DNA from: an uncultured bacterium
GTDB taxonomy: Bacteria > CALINM01
Assembly (NCBI GenBank): GCA_938045315.1
Contig: CALINM010000117.1
Span: 1 to 16,805 of the forward strand
Reading direction: 5' to 3'
Length of the DNA: 16,805 bases
Shown: piece after piece, positions 7,153 through 13,911 of the stretch
Layout: every line of letters begins with the position of its first letter
How positions within the stretch are numbered: position 1 is the first letter of the stretch
Program-made: the position numbers and the translations under genes
The notes under the pieces: model-generated
The model's input: only the letters and a program-made list of their open reading frames with translations
What the model was told of the DNA's origin: nothing
Databases searched by the model: none

Positions 7153-8640
7153 ATGAGAATACTTTTTTTTCTATTGATATCCGTATTGCTTCCCTGTATT
7201 ACAAATGCTGAAGATATTGAACTACCAAAGAATATCAGTAATCAAACAAAACAGTGTATTAGTTGTCACAAGCAGTATACTCCAGGAATAGTATTCGACT
7301 GGCTTAAAAGTAGGCATTCAAAAACAACTCCCGAAGAGGGTATCAAAAAAACTGAACTAGAAAGAAGGATAAGTGCTAAAATTGTTCCTGAAAACTTATC
7401 AAAAGTTGTTGTAGGTTGTTATGAATGCCATAGCCTTAATGCAGATAATCATCAGGACAATTTCAACCATTTTGGTAATAAAATTAACGTTGTAGTGTCA
7501 CCTCCAGATTGCGCTATATGTCATCCCGATGAAGTAAAACAGTATACTGGAACAAAAAAATACTATGCTTTTAAAAACATTATGAAAAACCCCATTTATC
7601 ATACCCTTGTAAACACGTCAACAGGAATCATTACATATGAAGATGGTAAGCTAACACAGGTAACCCCGTCAAATAGCACCTTACATGAAACCTGTTTAGG
7701 TTGTCATGGGACAGAGGTAAAGGTAAGGGGCTTTAAAAAAATTAAGTCCCTATCTAGTGGACTTGAGATTACAGTTCCAGATCTTACTAATTGGCCCAAT
7801 CAAGGTGTTGGTAGAATTAATCCCGATGGGAGTCTGGGTGCTTGTACTTCCTGTCATCCAAGACACGCGTTTTCCATTGTCACTGCAAGAAAACCCTATA
7901 CCTGTGCTCAATGCCATTTAGAACCAGATGTACCAGCTTACAATGTTTACAAAGAAAGTAAACATGGTAATATATATGAATCTGTGGGTGAACATAAATG
8001 GAATTTTGAATCAGTACCATGGAAAGCAGGAAAAGATTTTACCGGTCCCACTTGTGCTACCTGTCATAATAGCTTGATTGTCAATCCACAGGGCAAAATT
8101 TTAGCAGAAAGAACTCACGACTTTGGATCGAGATTGTGGGTTAGACTTTTTGGGCTTATATACACACATCCACAACCTAAGTATGGTGATACAACAATCA
8201 TAAAAAATGCTGATGGATTGCCACTTCCAGTGACATTTACAGGGAAATTAGCCGAAGAATATTTAATATCAAGTTCAGAAGCTGAAAACAGGATGAAGAA
8301 GATGAAAAATGTATGTTCTGCCTGTCACAATACAGATTGGATAAACGGACACTTTACAAAGATGAATAACACTATAAAAGAGACTGATGAGATGACAAAA
8401 ACAGCTACACTAATTTTAGTAGATGCTTGGAACAAAGGGATTGCTGACAATAAAAACCCCTTTGATGAACCCATCGAGAGGAAATGGATACAGCAGTGGT
8501 TATTTTATGGCAATAGTGTTAGATATGCATCTGCCATGAGTGGAGCTCCAGACTATACAAGTTTTAAATACGGCTGGTGGGAACTTACAAAAAATATACA
8601 GGAGATGAAGGCTTATCTTGATAATAAAGGCAGGAAATGA
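7153..8640 (+). CDS. hao: Octaheme cytochrome c of the hydroxylamine oxidoreductase family
   Basis: The 495-residue protein starts with a signal peptide (MRILFFLLISVLLPCITNA) and has eight CXXCH haem motifs: CISCH 35, CYECH 89, CAICH 120, CLGCH 181, CTSCH 231, CAQCH 251, CATCH 301 and CSACH 388. The phrase after the first haem (TPGIVFDWLKSRHS) and the C-terminal helical region with WIQQWLFYGNSVRYASAMSG are typical of the HAO family. By family position the fourth haem (181-185) would be the catalytic one. Family members oxidise hydroxylamine or, in epsilon-proteobacterial and similar anaerobes, reduce nitrite or hydroxylamine. Whether the tyrosine that crosslinks the catalytic haem is present cannot be decided by eye; several tyrosines lie at 452-473. 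GGAGG precedes the ATG by about 7 nt. The protein is periplasmic, with no C-terminal membrane anchor. No NapC/NrfH-type quinol dehydrogenase is adjacent, so its electron partner is encoded elsewhere or is the small cytochrome downstream. Confidence 0.92.
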   Translation: MRILFFLLISVLLPCITNAEDIELPKNISNQTKQCISCHKQYTPGIVFDWLKSRHSKTTPEEGIKKTELERRISAKIVPENLSKVVVGCYECHSLNADNHQDNFNHFGNKINVVVSPPDCAICHPDEVKQYTGTKKYYAFKNIMKNPIYHTLVNTSTGIITYEDGKLTQVTPSNSTLHETCLGCHGTEVKVRGFKKIKSLSSGLEITVPDLTNWPNQGVGRINPDGSLGACTSCHPRHAFSIVTARKPYTCAQCHLEPDVPAYNVYKESKHGNIYESVGEHKWNFESVPWKAGKDFTGPTCATCHNSLIVNPQGKILAERTHDFGSRLWVRLFGLIYTHPQPKYGDTTIIKNADGLPLPVTFTGKLAEEYLISSSEAENRMKKMKNVCSACHNTDWINGHFTKMNNTIKETDEMTKTATLILVDAWNKGIADNKNPFDEPIERKWIQQWLFYGNSVRYASAMSGAPDYTSFKYGWWELTKNIQEMKAYLDNKGRK

Positions 8641-8645
8641 ATTAA

Positions 8646-9329
8646 ATGGCAAAGGGAAAAATATTTGAAGATGTAAATTTAAGAAACCTCTATTTTGTAT
8701 TTAAAGACAGGAGCGACGCAGGTAAACGCTTAGTAAAACTTATGAAAGACAGAATAGACATCAAAAATACCTATGTTTTAGCTATTCCTTCTGGTGGTGT
8801 CCCTGTTGCATATGAAATTGCAAAAGCATTCAACCTTCCTTTGGAACTTCTAATAGTTAGAAAAATTCAAATACCCGGCAATACTGAAGCAGGATTTGGT
8901 TCAGTGGGGCCAGATTTTGAAGTTATAATAGATGAGGGTCTTGTAAAAAGGTTAAAATTAACTCAACAACAAATCGAAAAGCAAATAGAATCTACAAAAA
9001 AAACACTTATCCATCGCAATAAAATTCTAAGAGACAATAGAGAGTTCCCAGAGCTATTAAATAAAAATGTTATCCTTGTAGATGACGGTGTTGCTTCAGG
9101 ATATACAATGAAAGAGGCAGTTAAGTTTGTAAATAAAAAAGGCCCTGAATTAGTCATAATTTCAATTCCAACGGCACCTCTGGACACAATAAATAGATTA
9201 ATAAACGATGTGGATATTATTTTTTGTGCCAATATTAGGGAGCAATATCCATTTGCAGTAGCAGATGCTTACCAAGAGTGGTATGACCTTACAGACGAAG
9301 AAGTTCTTAGATACTTAAAAAACAACTAG
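8646..9329 (+). CDS. Phosphoribosyltransferase-fold protein
   Basis: The 227-residue cytosolic protein carries the PRPP-binding signature NVILVDDGVASGYTM (141-155, with the acidic pair at 146-147) and an upstream loop AIPSGGVPVAYEIAK (46-60). Its middle section, RKIQIPGNTEAGFGSVGPD, and length match a family of predicted phosphoribosyltransferases related to COG1926, whose physiological substrate is not established. An AGGA lies about ten bases before the ATG, and the gene begins 5 nt after the octaheme cytochrome stop, so the two are almost certainly co-transcribed. Nothing suggests a purine or pyrimidine salvage operon here, so a metabolic role cannot be deduced from context. The fold assignment is strong; the function is open. 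Confidence 0.85.
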   Translation: MAKGKIFEDVNLRNLYFVFKDRSDAGKRLVKLMKDRIDIKNTYVLAIPSGGVPVAYEIAKAFNLPLELLIVRKIQIPGNTEAGFGSVGPDFEVIIDEGLVKRLKLTQQQIEKQIESTKKTLIHRNKILRDNREFPELLNKNVILVDDGVASGYTMKEAVKFVNKKGPELVIISIPTAPLDTINRLINDVDIIFCANIREQYPFAVADAYQEWYDLTDEEVLRYLKNN

Positions 9330-9339
9330 GGGGTGCTTT

Positions 9340-9945
9340 ATGAAAATTTTTCTAATTTTTGATACCCGATATGGTAACACAATGAAACTAATTAAAAAGG
9401 CTAAAGATGGTGTGGATTCAACAGGGTGTGATGGAATATTGAGAAGAGTTAAAATATTTGAACCTGAAGCTATAATTGAAAAAAATGAAAGATGGAAAAA
9501 AACTTATGAAGAATATTCAGCATTACCAGAGGCACAACCAGAGGACTTTAAAGATTGTGACGGATTAATACTTGGTTCCCCCACAAGATTCGGAAACATG
9601 TCAGCCCCTTTAAAAATGTTTATTGATTCCACTTCAAAGGTCTGGCTTGAAGGAGCATTAATAAATAAGCCAGTAGGATTTGTTACTTCCACATCATCGT
9701 TACATGGTGGTAACGAGACAACATTAATATCCATGATGTTTCCTATGCTCCACCATGGGGCAATAATAGTTGGTATCCCCTATTCAGAGATGGGGCTGAT
9801 AACAACAACAAGGGGTGGCACACCCTATGGGGCATCATCAGTTTCCGGTCCAAGAGCAGATATGGAACCTAATGATATTGAACTCAATTTAGCTTTTTCT
9901 CTTGGAAAAAGGGTGGCTGAAATAGCCATGAAGTTAAAAAAATGA
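9340..9945 (+). CDS. wrbA: WrbA-like flavodoxin-fold NAD(P)H:quinone oxidoreductase
   Basis: The 201-residue flavodoxin-fold protein begins with the FMN phosphate loop (DTRYGNT, about 8-14). The isoalloxazine-contacting segment GSPTRFGNMSAPLKMFID is very close to the WrbA signature, and STSSLHGGNETTLISMM plus LHHGAIIVGIPY are also WrbA-like. WrbA proteins transfer two electrons from NAD(P)H to quinones in the cytosol and guard against semiquinone formation. AGGGGGTG precedes the start, which is 10 nt past the phosphoribosyltransferase stop. Its stop codon overlaps an ATG by the sequence ATGA, but the short reading frame that follows is doubtful. In this run of redox genes a quinone-maintenance or oxidative/nitrosative stress role is plausible by inference. 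Confidence 0.88.
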   Translation: MKIFLIFDTRYGNTMKLIKKAKDGVDSTGCDGILRRVKIFEPEAIIEKNERWKKTYEEYSALPEAQPEDFKDCDGLILGSPTRFGNMSAPLKMFIDSTSKVWLEGALINKPVGFVTSTSSLHGGNETTLISMMFPMLHHGAIIVGIPYSEMGLITTTRGGTPYGASSVSGPRADMEPNDIELNLAFSLGKRVAEIAMKLKK

Positions 9946-10071
9946 TTAGTAAAGTTTGTGGCAGATGTTGTTATGCTTTACTTTTCTCACATTGAAAGTT
10001 TAAAAGAAGCTATCTCAAAGGATGATCTTAGGGGAGAAAAATTTTTTGCAAAAAATTTAAAAAGGAGGTGA
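9942..10071 (+). other. Short inter-gene stretch with possible decayed small ORF
   Basis: Between wrbA and the small cytochrome gene lie about 130 bp. An ATG overlapping the wrbA stop (ATGA) opens a 17-codon frame with three cysteines (MISKVCGRCCYALLFSH) ending at 9995. A second frame from an ATG at 9973 encodes 32 residues (SHIESLKEAISKDDLRGEKF and a basic tail) and stops at 10069-10071, just inside the ribosome site of the next gene. Read across a one-base shift, the two join as one roughly 45-residue sequence, so a small frameshifted gene is possible. Neither half is recognised, and the length is too small for confidence. Confidence 0.25.
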
Positions 10072-10076
10072 TCAAA

Positions 10077-10412
10077 ATGCTTAGAAAATTTTTTTATTCC
10101 TTGCTTTTCTTTTCAATTCTTTGTTTTTCAGTTGCAATGGCTGATGATATTGAAAAAGGAAAAGCTCTATACAAAGATCCAAAACTTGGTGGTGCAACAT
10201 CAGGAAAATCCTGTGCTTCCTGTCATTCAGAAAGCTCTGCCGCAAAATGGCTGAATAAAAAAGAATACTCAATAATGGGAAATAAGGCAAAATCCATTGA
10301 GGAGGCTATAAATATCTGTATTAAAAATGCCATGGGAGGTAAAGGTTTAGATCCAAAAAGCGATGATATGAAAGCACTTGTAGCCTACTTAAAATATCTT
10401 GCAAAAAAATAA
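10077..10412 (+). CDS. Small periplasmic monohaem cytochrome c
   Basis: The start is the ATG at 10077 with AAGGAGGT upstream; a GTG three codons earlier overlaps the ribosome site and is less likely. The 111-residue precursor has a signal peptide (FFYSLLFFSILCFSVAMA) and a mature part with one haem site, CASCH at 46-50. The C-terminal helix DDMKALVAYLKYLAKK is typical of class I cytochromes c. The distal ligand cannot be fixed by eye: Met67, Met86 and Met98 are candidates. Such proteins shuttle single electrons in the periplasm. Being downstream of the octaheme cytochrome gene in the same run, it could be its electron donor or acceptor, an inference from context only. A GC-rich hairpin follows the stop. 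Confidence 0.85.
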   Translation: MLRKFFYSLLFFSILCFSVAMADDIEKGKALYKDPKLGGATSGKSCASCHSESSAAKWLNKKEYSIMGNKAKSIEEAINICIKNAMGGKGLDPKSDDMKALVAYLKYLAKK

Positions 10413-10419
10413 TACTCTA

Positions 10420-10449
10420 ACTACGCCCGATAATTTATTCGGGCGTAGT
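10420..10449 (+). terminator. Hairpin after the cytochrome c gene, possible terminator or attenuator
   Basis: A perfect 11-bp stem (ACTACGCCCGA / TCGGGCGTAGT) with an 8-nt loop is the most GC-rich inverted repeat in this AT-rich run. It is followed by only A and four T before the ribosome site of the next gene. That short T run suggests partial termination, or protection of the upstream mRNA 3' end, rather than a full stop. It may separate the cytochrome genes from the DJ-1/Mo-protein genes downstream. Confidence 0.65.
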
Positions 10450-10466
10450 ATTTTATGGGGGTAATC

Positions 10467-10979
10467 ATGAGGGCATTAATTATATCTGCTGATGGTTTTG
10501 AAGACTTAGAGCTACTGGTGCCCTATTATAGGTTTAAAGAAGAGAATATAGAGGTTGACATCGCTTCCTTTAAGAAGGGGAAAATTAAAGGAATTAGAAA
10601 TTATGAGATAGAGGCTAACTTAAGCCTCGATGAAGTGGATGTCAACAAATATGATCTTTTAATTCTACCCGGTGGTAAGGCACCAGAGAAGATAAGAAAG
10701 GATAAAAAAGCTTTGGAAATAGCAAAATTTTTCTTTGAAAAAAACAAGCCTGTGGGCGCAATATGCCATGGTCCTCAAACTTTAATTTCTGCAGGTTTAC
10801 TAAAAGACAGGCGAGCTACCTGTTATAAAACTGTTTCTTTAGAACTAAAAGAATCTGGTGCCATTTATGAAGATAAAGAGGTTGTTGTTGATGGTAATCT
10901 TGTAACTTCACGCATGCCTGCTGATTTACCATATTTTTTAAGAGAAATAATGAGATTGATATATGCAAAGGGAAAATAA
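10467..10979 (+). CDS. DJ-1/PfpI-family protein
   Basis: The 170-residue protein has the class I amidotransferase-like fold of the PfpI/DJ-1/YhbO group. Visible marks are the conserved acidic residue in DGFEDLEL (about 12), the segment DLLILPGGKAPEKIRKD, and the nucleophile elbow PVGAICHGPQTLISAG with Cys100-His101. Members are described as stress-related deglycase or glyoxalase-like proteins or peptidases; which applies cannot be told. I place the start at the ATG at 10467, preceded by GGGGGTAATC, instead of the ATG at 10455 that overlaps this purine-rich signal. Its 3' end overlaps the next gene by 17 bp, suggesting coupled translation. Confidence 0.88.
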   Translation: MRALIISADGFEDLELLVPYYRFKEENIEVDIASFKKGKIKGIRNYEIEANLSLDEVDVNKYDLLILPGGKAPEKIRKDKKALEIAKFFFEKNKPVGAICHGPQTLISAGLLKDRRATCYKTVSLELKESGAIYEDKEVVVDGNLVTSRMPADLPYFLREIMRLIYAKGK

Positions 10980-11562
10980 AAGAATAATTATAAGCCCCAT
11001 AAATTTAAAGTCCCAAAGACTACCACCAGGGCAAAAATGGATTGAAAAACTGGTGCCATATGACATAACTTCGGATACTAATTTTGACATAGACAATTAC
11101 AAACTTGAATTTTTTGGCAAAGTAAAAAACCCCTTTTCAATCACCTATCAAGAATTACTCAAACTACCCCAAGTTGAGGTAGTCGCTGATTTTCATTGCG
11201 TAACCCACTGGAGTGTTAAAGATATACATTGGGAAGGAGTACAGCTCAGGGAAATACTAAATAAAGTAGAACCTACTTGTGAATATGTTTTAGTCCATTC
11301 AAAAGATGGTTATACAACCAATACATTAACTAAATATCTTTTTGATGATGACGTAATATTAGCTTTTAAAATGAATGGTAACATTTTGCCGCAAAGGCAC
11401 GGATTTCCTGTAAGACTTATAATTCCCAGGCTTTATGCCTGGAAAAGTGCTAAATATGTTTGTGGTTTTGAATTTTTACAAGAAAATAAATTAGGTTATT
11501 GGGAAGAACGGGGATATCATAACCATGGAGATCCGTGGAAAAACGAAAGATATGCTAAATAA
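10963..11562 (+). CDS. Sulfite-oxidase-fold molybdopterin oxidoreductase
   Basis: The 199-residue protein corresponds to a stand-alone sulfite oxidase/YedY-type molybdenum cofactor domain. Markers are the YKLEFFGKVKNPFSITYQELLKLP segment split across residues 46-69, the Mo-ligating cysteine in ADFHCVTHWS (Cys79), GVQLREIL, the HGFPVRLIIPRLYAWKSAKYV cofactor-binding region and a tail GYWEERGYHNHGDPW typical of this short family. There is no Tat or Sec signal, so it is probably cytosolic, unlike the periplasmic MsrP/YedY. The substrate is unknown. It overlaps the DJ-1 gene by 17 bp, and the multicopper oxidase remnant starts inside its last codons, so these three were built as one transcription unit. 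The Shine-Dalgarno sequence is weak, consistent with coupling. Confidence 0.88.
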   Translation: MQRENKRIIISPINLKSQRLPPGQKWIEKLVPYDITSDTNFDIDNYKLEFFGKVKNPFSITYQELLKLPQVEVVADFHCVTHWSVKDIHWEGVQLREILNKVEPTCEYVLVHSKDGYTTNTLTKYLFDDDVILAFKMNGNILPQRHGFPVRLIIPRLYAWKSAKYVCGFEFLQENKLGYWEERGYHNHGDPWKNERYAK

Positions 11563-12590
11563 TTTAATACTTTTAAAAACCCTCTGTTTAACAAGTACTC
11601 TTAATGCCGGGATAGTTGAGTATGAATTAATAGAGTAGAAAGAAATGGAAATAAAAGCCAGAATAGAAGAATGTATAACAATTAATGGTTCAATTCTTGG
11701 ATCTGCACTCAGATTTAGATAAAACGATATTGCAAAAATAAAGGTAAAAAATCTATAAATGAACCAACTTCAATTCACCGGCATGGCATTTTTGTTCTTC
11801 CTAAAAGGGATGGGGTACCTTACGTTAGCTCTCCACTAATATCATCGAAAAGTGAATTTACTTATGAATTTCCAATCAGACAATTAGGGACAAAGTGGTA
11901 TCACGCCCATTCGATTTTATAGGAGAAGCTGGGTTTACATAGTTCCTTTGCAAAAAAAATCTGGGGTAAAAAATTATTTATGAGAATACGTAATACTTTT
12001 ATCCAATTGGACATTTTAAAGCCCCAAGGAGATTACAAAAAGAGGAGGAGAATTGGTAATATATTCAAAAAGGCAGTGCACAAAGCATTAAAGGAGCCAT
12101 GAAAGCCAAGAAGCTAAAGGATTATATCAAAAGAGAGATTCTATGGCTCCATCCAATGGACATATCCATATGGCATATGACTATTTTTTAATAAATGGTC
12201 AACCTAAATTAAAAATAGAAGCAAAAAAGATGATGAGATACTGATAAGATTAATAAATGGTTTTTCATCCACAAAATTTTTTATCCAATTTTCAGGTAAG
12301 CCAATGAAAATAGTTACTGTATATAGTCAATATGTGGACCCCTTTTATGAAAATAGGTTTTTAATTGCTGTAGCTAAAAACGATTTAGTAATAAAAATTC
12401 CAGATAACTTAAGTTATGAAATGAGAGCCACATCTTACCATTATTAAAGATTTACCTCCTTATGGATAGGAAAAGGAGAAAAAGTCTTTACAAATTCAGT
12501 ATCTAAACACCATTTATCCACAGAGATTATACCTCTCACCGGGAAAAAAATATTAACCTAAAATCCTGATAAAATTTTGTACAAGTATTG
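11552..12590 (+). pseudogene. Multicopper oxidase (CopA/laccase-like) pseudogene, C-terminally truncated
   Basis: No open gene lies here, but the three plus-strand frames together spell a degraded multicopper oxidase. The ATG at 11552 overlaps the preceding stop and begins a signal-peptide-like stretch, then NAGIVEYELIE and a TAG stop (11636). The sequence continues ITINGS, a TAA (11720), a frameshift near 11757, then NEPTSIHRHGIF (11776-11787), FTYEFPIRQLGTKWYHAHS (to about 11913) and a TAG (11920). After a badly scrambled part come YDYFLINGQPKLKIEAK, another frameshift near 12225, LIRLINGFSSTKFFIQFSG, YVDPFYENRFLIAVA, IKIPDNLSYEMRATS, TAA, FTSLWIGKGEKVF. The first copper motif has HRHG where the family has HWHG. 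The C-terminal HXXHXH and HCHXXXH copper motifs are gone. Live relatives act in periplasmic copper tolerance or metal oxidation. Confidence 0.88.
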
Positions 12591-12591
12591 G

Positions 12592-12646
12592 ATTAAAATA
12601 CAAATTTTAATCTTCTCTTTATAAATACCTATCTGTGTAAGACACA
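12592..12646 (+). other. Weak AT-rich hairpins after the multicopper oxidase remnant
   Basis: Two small inverted repeats lie between the pseudogene and the tRNA promoter. One is a perfect 8-bp AT-only repeat (ATTAAAAT / ATTTTAAT, loop ACAA, 12592-12611). The other is a 5-bp TGTGT / ACACA stem (12634-12646) followed by TGTTTTTT. Either could be a remnant terminator for the plus-strand run, but the stems are weak. Confidence 0.3.
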
Positions 12647-12655
12647 TGTTTTTTC

Positions 12656-12685
12656 TTGACATTTTATTAGAACTTATAGTATAAA
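12656..12685 (+). promoter_or_regulatory. Sigma-70-type promoter of the tRNA unit
   Basis: A consensus TTGACA (12656-12661) is separated by 18 bp from TATAAA (12680-12685). The tRNA-Lys gene begins 19 bp further on, which gives a precursor with a short 5' leader. This is one of the best -35/-10 pairs in the window. Confidence 0.8.
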
Positions 12686-12704
12686 TTACTTCCTAAAGTA
12701 TTTA

Positions 12705-12777
12705 GGGCCGCTAGCTCAGCAGGTAGAGCATCTCCCTTTTAAGGAGGTGGTCGATGGTTCGAATCCATCGCGGCTCA
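12705..12777 (+). tRNA. trnK: tRNA-Lys (anticodon TTT)
   Basis: A full cloverleaf can be drawn: acceptor GGGCCGC pairs with GCGGCTC (one G-T pair), D arm AGCTCAGCAGGTAGAGC, anticodon loop CTTTTAA giving TTT, and T arm CGATGGTTCGAATCCATCG. The discriminator base is A. The 3' CCA is not encoded (the next bases are TAT), so it must be added enzymatically. It lies 17 bp before tRNA-Glu in the same unit. Confidence 0.95.
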
Positions 12778-12794
12778 TATATTAGAATTTACTT

Positions 12795-12867
12795 GTCCCC
12801 ATCGTCTAGAGGCCAAGGACACAGGCCTTTCACGCCTGTAACCGGGGTTCGAATCCCCGTGGGGACG
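12795..12867 (+). tRNA. trnE: tRNA-Glu (anticodon TTC)
   Basis: The acceptor stem GTCCCCA pairs with TGGGGAC, the anticodon arm is CAGGC-CTTTCAC-GCCTG giving TTC, and the T arm is CGGGGTTCGAATCCCCG. The discriminator base is G. No CCA is encoded. A hairpin terminator follows directly, ending the two-tRNA unit. Confidence 0.95.
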
Positions 12868-12874
12868 CTTTGAT

Positions 12875-12904
12875 AAAAAGCGGGCTTGAAAAACCCGCTT
12901 TTTT
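12875..12904 (+). terminator. Rho-independent terminator of the tRNA unit
   Basis: The inverted repeat AAAAAGCGGG / CCCGCTTTTT with a 9-nt loop is followed by further T. It starts 8 bp after tRNA-Glu. It is intrinsic in type and nearly symmetric at its flanks. Confidence 0.88.
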
Positions 12905-12979
12905 ATTTTAAACTTTTAAAAGGGTATCAAATATAAAAAATACTTACAAATAATATGTGATTTATAAAAAATTTTCATT

Positions 12980-12985
12980 TATAAT
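12980..12985 (+). promoter_or_regulatory. -10 box directly in front of the radical SAM gene (leaderless transcript likely)
   Basis: A perfect TATAAT ends 6 bp before the ATG at 12992, so transcription would begin at or within a base or so of the start codon. No Shine-Dalgarno-like purine run is present (the bases before ATG read AAAATC). A weak -35 match (GTGATT) is about 17 bp upstream. Both observations favour leaderless translation. Confidence 0.55.
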
Positions 12986-12991
12986 AAAATC

Positions 12992-13870
12992 ATGGACTAC
13001 CAAGGTATAATAATAAGACCTCCCAGTGAAGCAGATAGTTTGATATTACAGATTACTGTAGGATGTTCTCATAATAAATGCACCTTTTGTCCCACCTATA
13101 AAGGTGTTAACTTTAAATTAAAAGATCAGGCGATAATCGATAATGATATTGATGTGGCATCAAGAAGATTTGGTAACTTTGTTAGAAGAGTTTTTTTGTG
13201 TGATGGCGATGTTCTTATACTTAAAACTGAATATTTACTTAATCTTTTTTCAAAATTAAGAAGAGCCTTCCCCCATCTTCAGAGGATAGGGTTATATGGA
13301 AACGCAAAAAGTATATTAAGAAAAACATTAGACGAACTCGTTATGTTAAAAGAAAATGGGCTTGGGATCGTTTACCTGGGTGTTGAATCGGGGAATGATG
13401 AAGTTTTAAAAAGGGTTAAAAAAGGTGTAACAGGTAAGCAGATGCTTGAAGCAGGCAAAAGGATTTTAGAAGCAGGGATAAAACTCAGTGTAACTGTTTT
13501 GTTGGGTATTGGAGGAAAAGAATTATCAAAAATACATGCCATTGATACGGGAAAACTCTTGACAGAGATGCAACCAAATTATGTGGGTGCTTTAACTGTT
13601 ATGGTTATTGAAGGTACACCTTTATACAATGAGCAAAGGGCTGGTAAATTTGTATTACCTTCACCTTTCGAGTTATTAGAAGAGCTAAAAGTTATGATAG
13701 AAAATACAGACTTAAAATCTGGGCTTTTCATGGCAAACCATGCATCAAACTATTTACCTCTAAAGATTAGAATGCCAAAGGATAAACGGCACGCATTGGA
13801 TTTGCTTGATAAGGTAATATTAGAAAGAAACAGTGATTATCTTAAGCCAGAATATTTCAGAGCATTATAA
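12992..13870 (+). CDS. Radical SAM protein with CX4CX2C cluster motif
   Basis: The 292-residue protein opens with RPPSEADSLILQITVGC and the cluster-binding cysteines C25, C30 and C33 (CSHNKCTFC), spaced CX4CX2C instead of the classical CX3CX2C. The sequence GCSHNKCTFC is characteristic of a widespread family of uncharacterised radical SAM proteins related to YgiQ-like and HemN-like sequences. Later motifs are YLGVESGNDEVLKRVKKG (SAM-binding GVESG region), LLGIGGKE and VIEGTPLYN. It should bind one [4Fe-4S] cluster and cleave S-adenosylmethionine; no extra cysteine cluster domain is evident. The substrate is unknown. It is transcribed alone between the tRNA unit and a convergent gene. A TATAAT box abuts the start codon and no ribosome site is seen. 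Confidence 0.88.
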   Translation: MDYQGIIIRPPSEADSLILQITVGCSHNKCTFCPTYKGVNFKLKDQAIIDNDIDVASRRFGNFVRRVFLCDGDVLILKTEYLLNLFSKLRRAFPHLQRIGLYGNAKSILRKTLDELVMLKENGLGIVYLGVESGNDEVLKRVKKGVTGKQMLEAGKRILEAGIKLSVTVLLGIGGKELSKIHAIDTGKLLTEMQPNYVGALTVMVIEGTPLYNEQRAGKFVLPSPFELLEELKVMIENTDLKSGLFMANHASNYLPLKIRMPKDKRHALDLLDKVILERNSDYLKPEYFRAL

Positions 13871-13911
13871 TCAACAACCTTACTTTTTACTTTATTTAGA
13901 TTTTACTAATT

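Noticed and set aside
11563-12700. Non-coding RNA or regulatory region in the long stretch without an open gene.
   Set aside because: Frame-by-frame reading gives continuous multicopper oxidase-like sequence, so a pseudogene explains nearly all of it.
12705-12867. tRNA pair as an integration site for a mobile element.
   Set aside because: No integrase gene, no repeat of a tRNA 3' end and no mobile genes are visible on either side.
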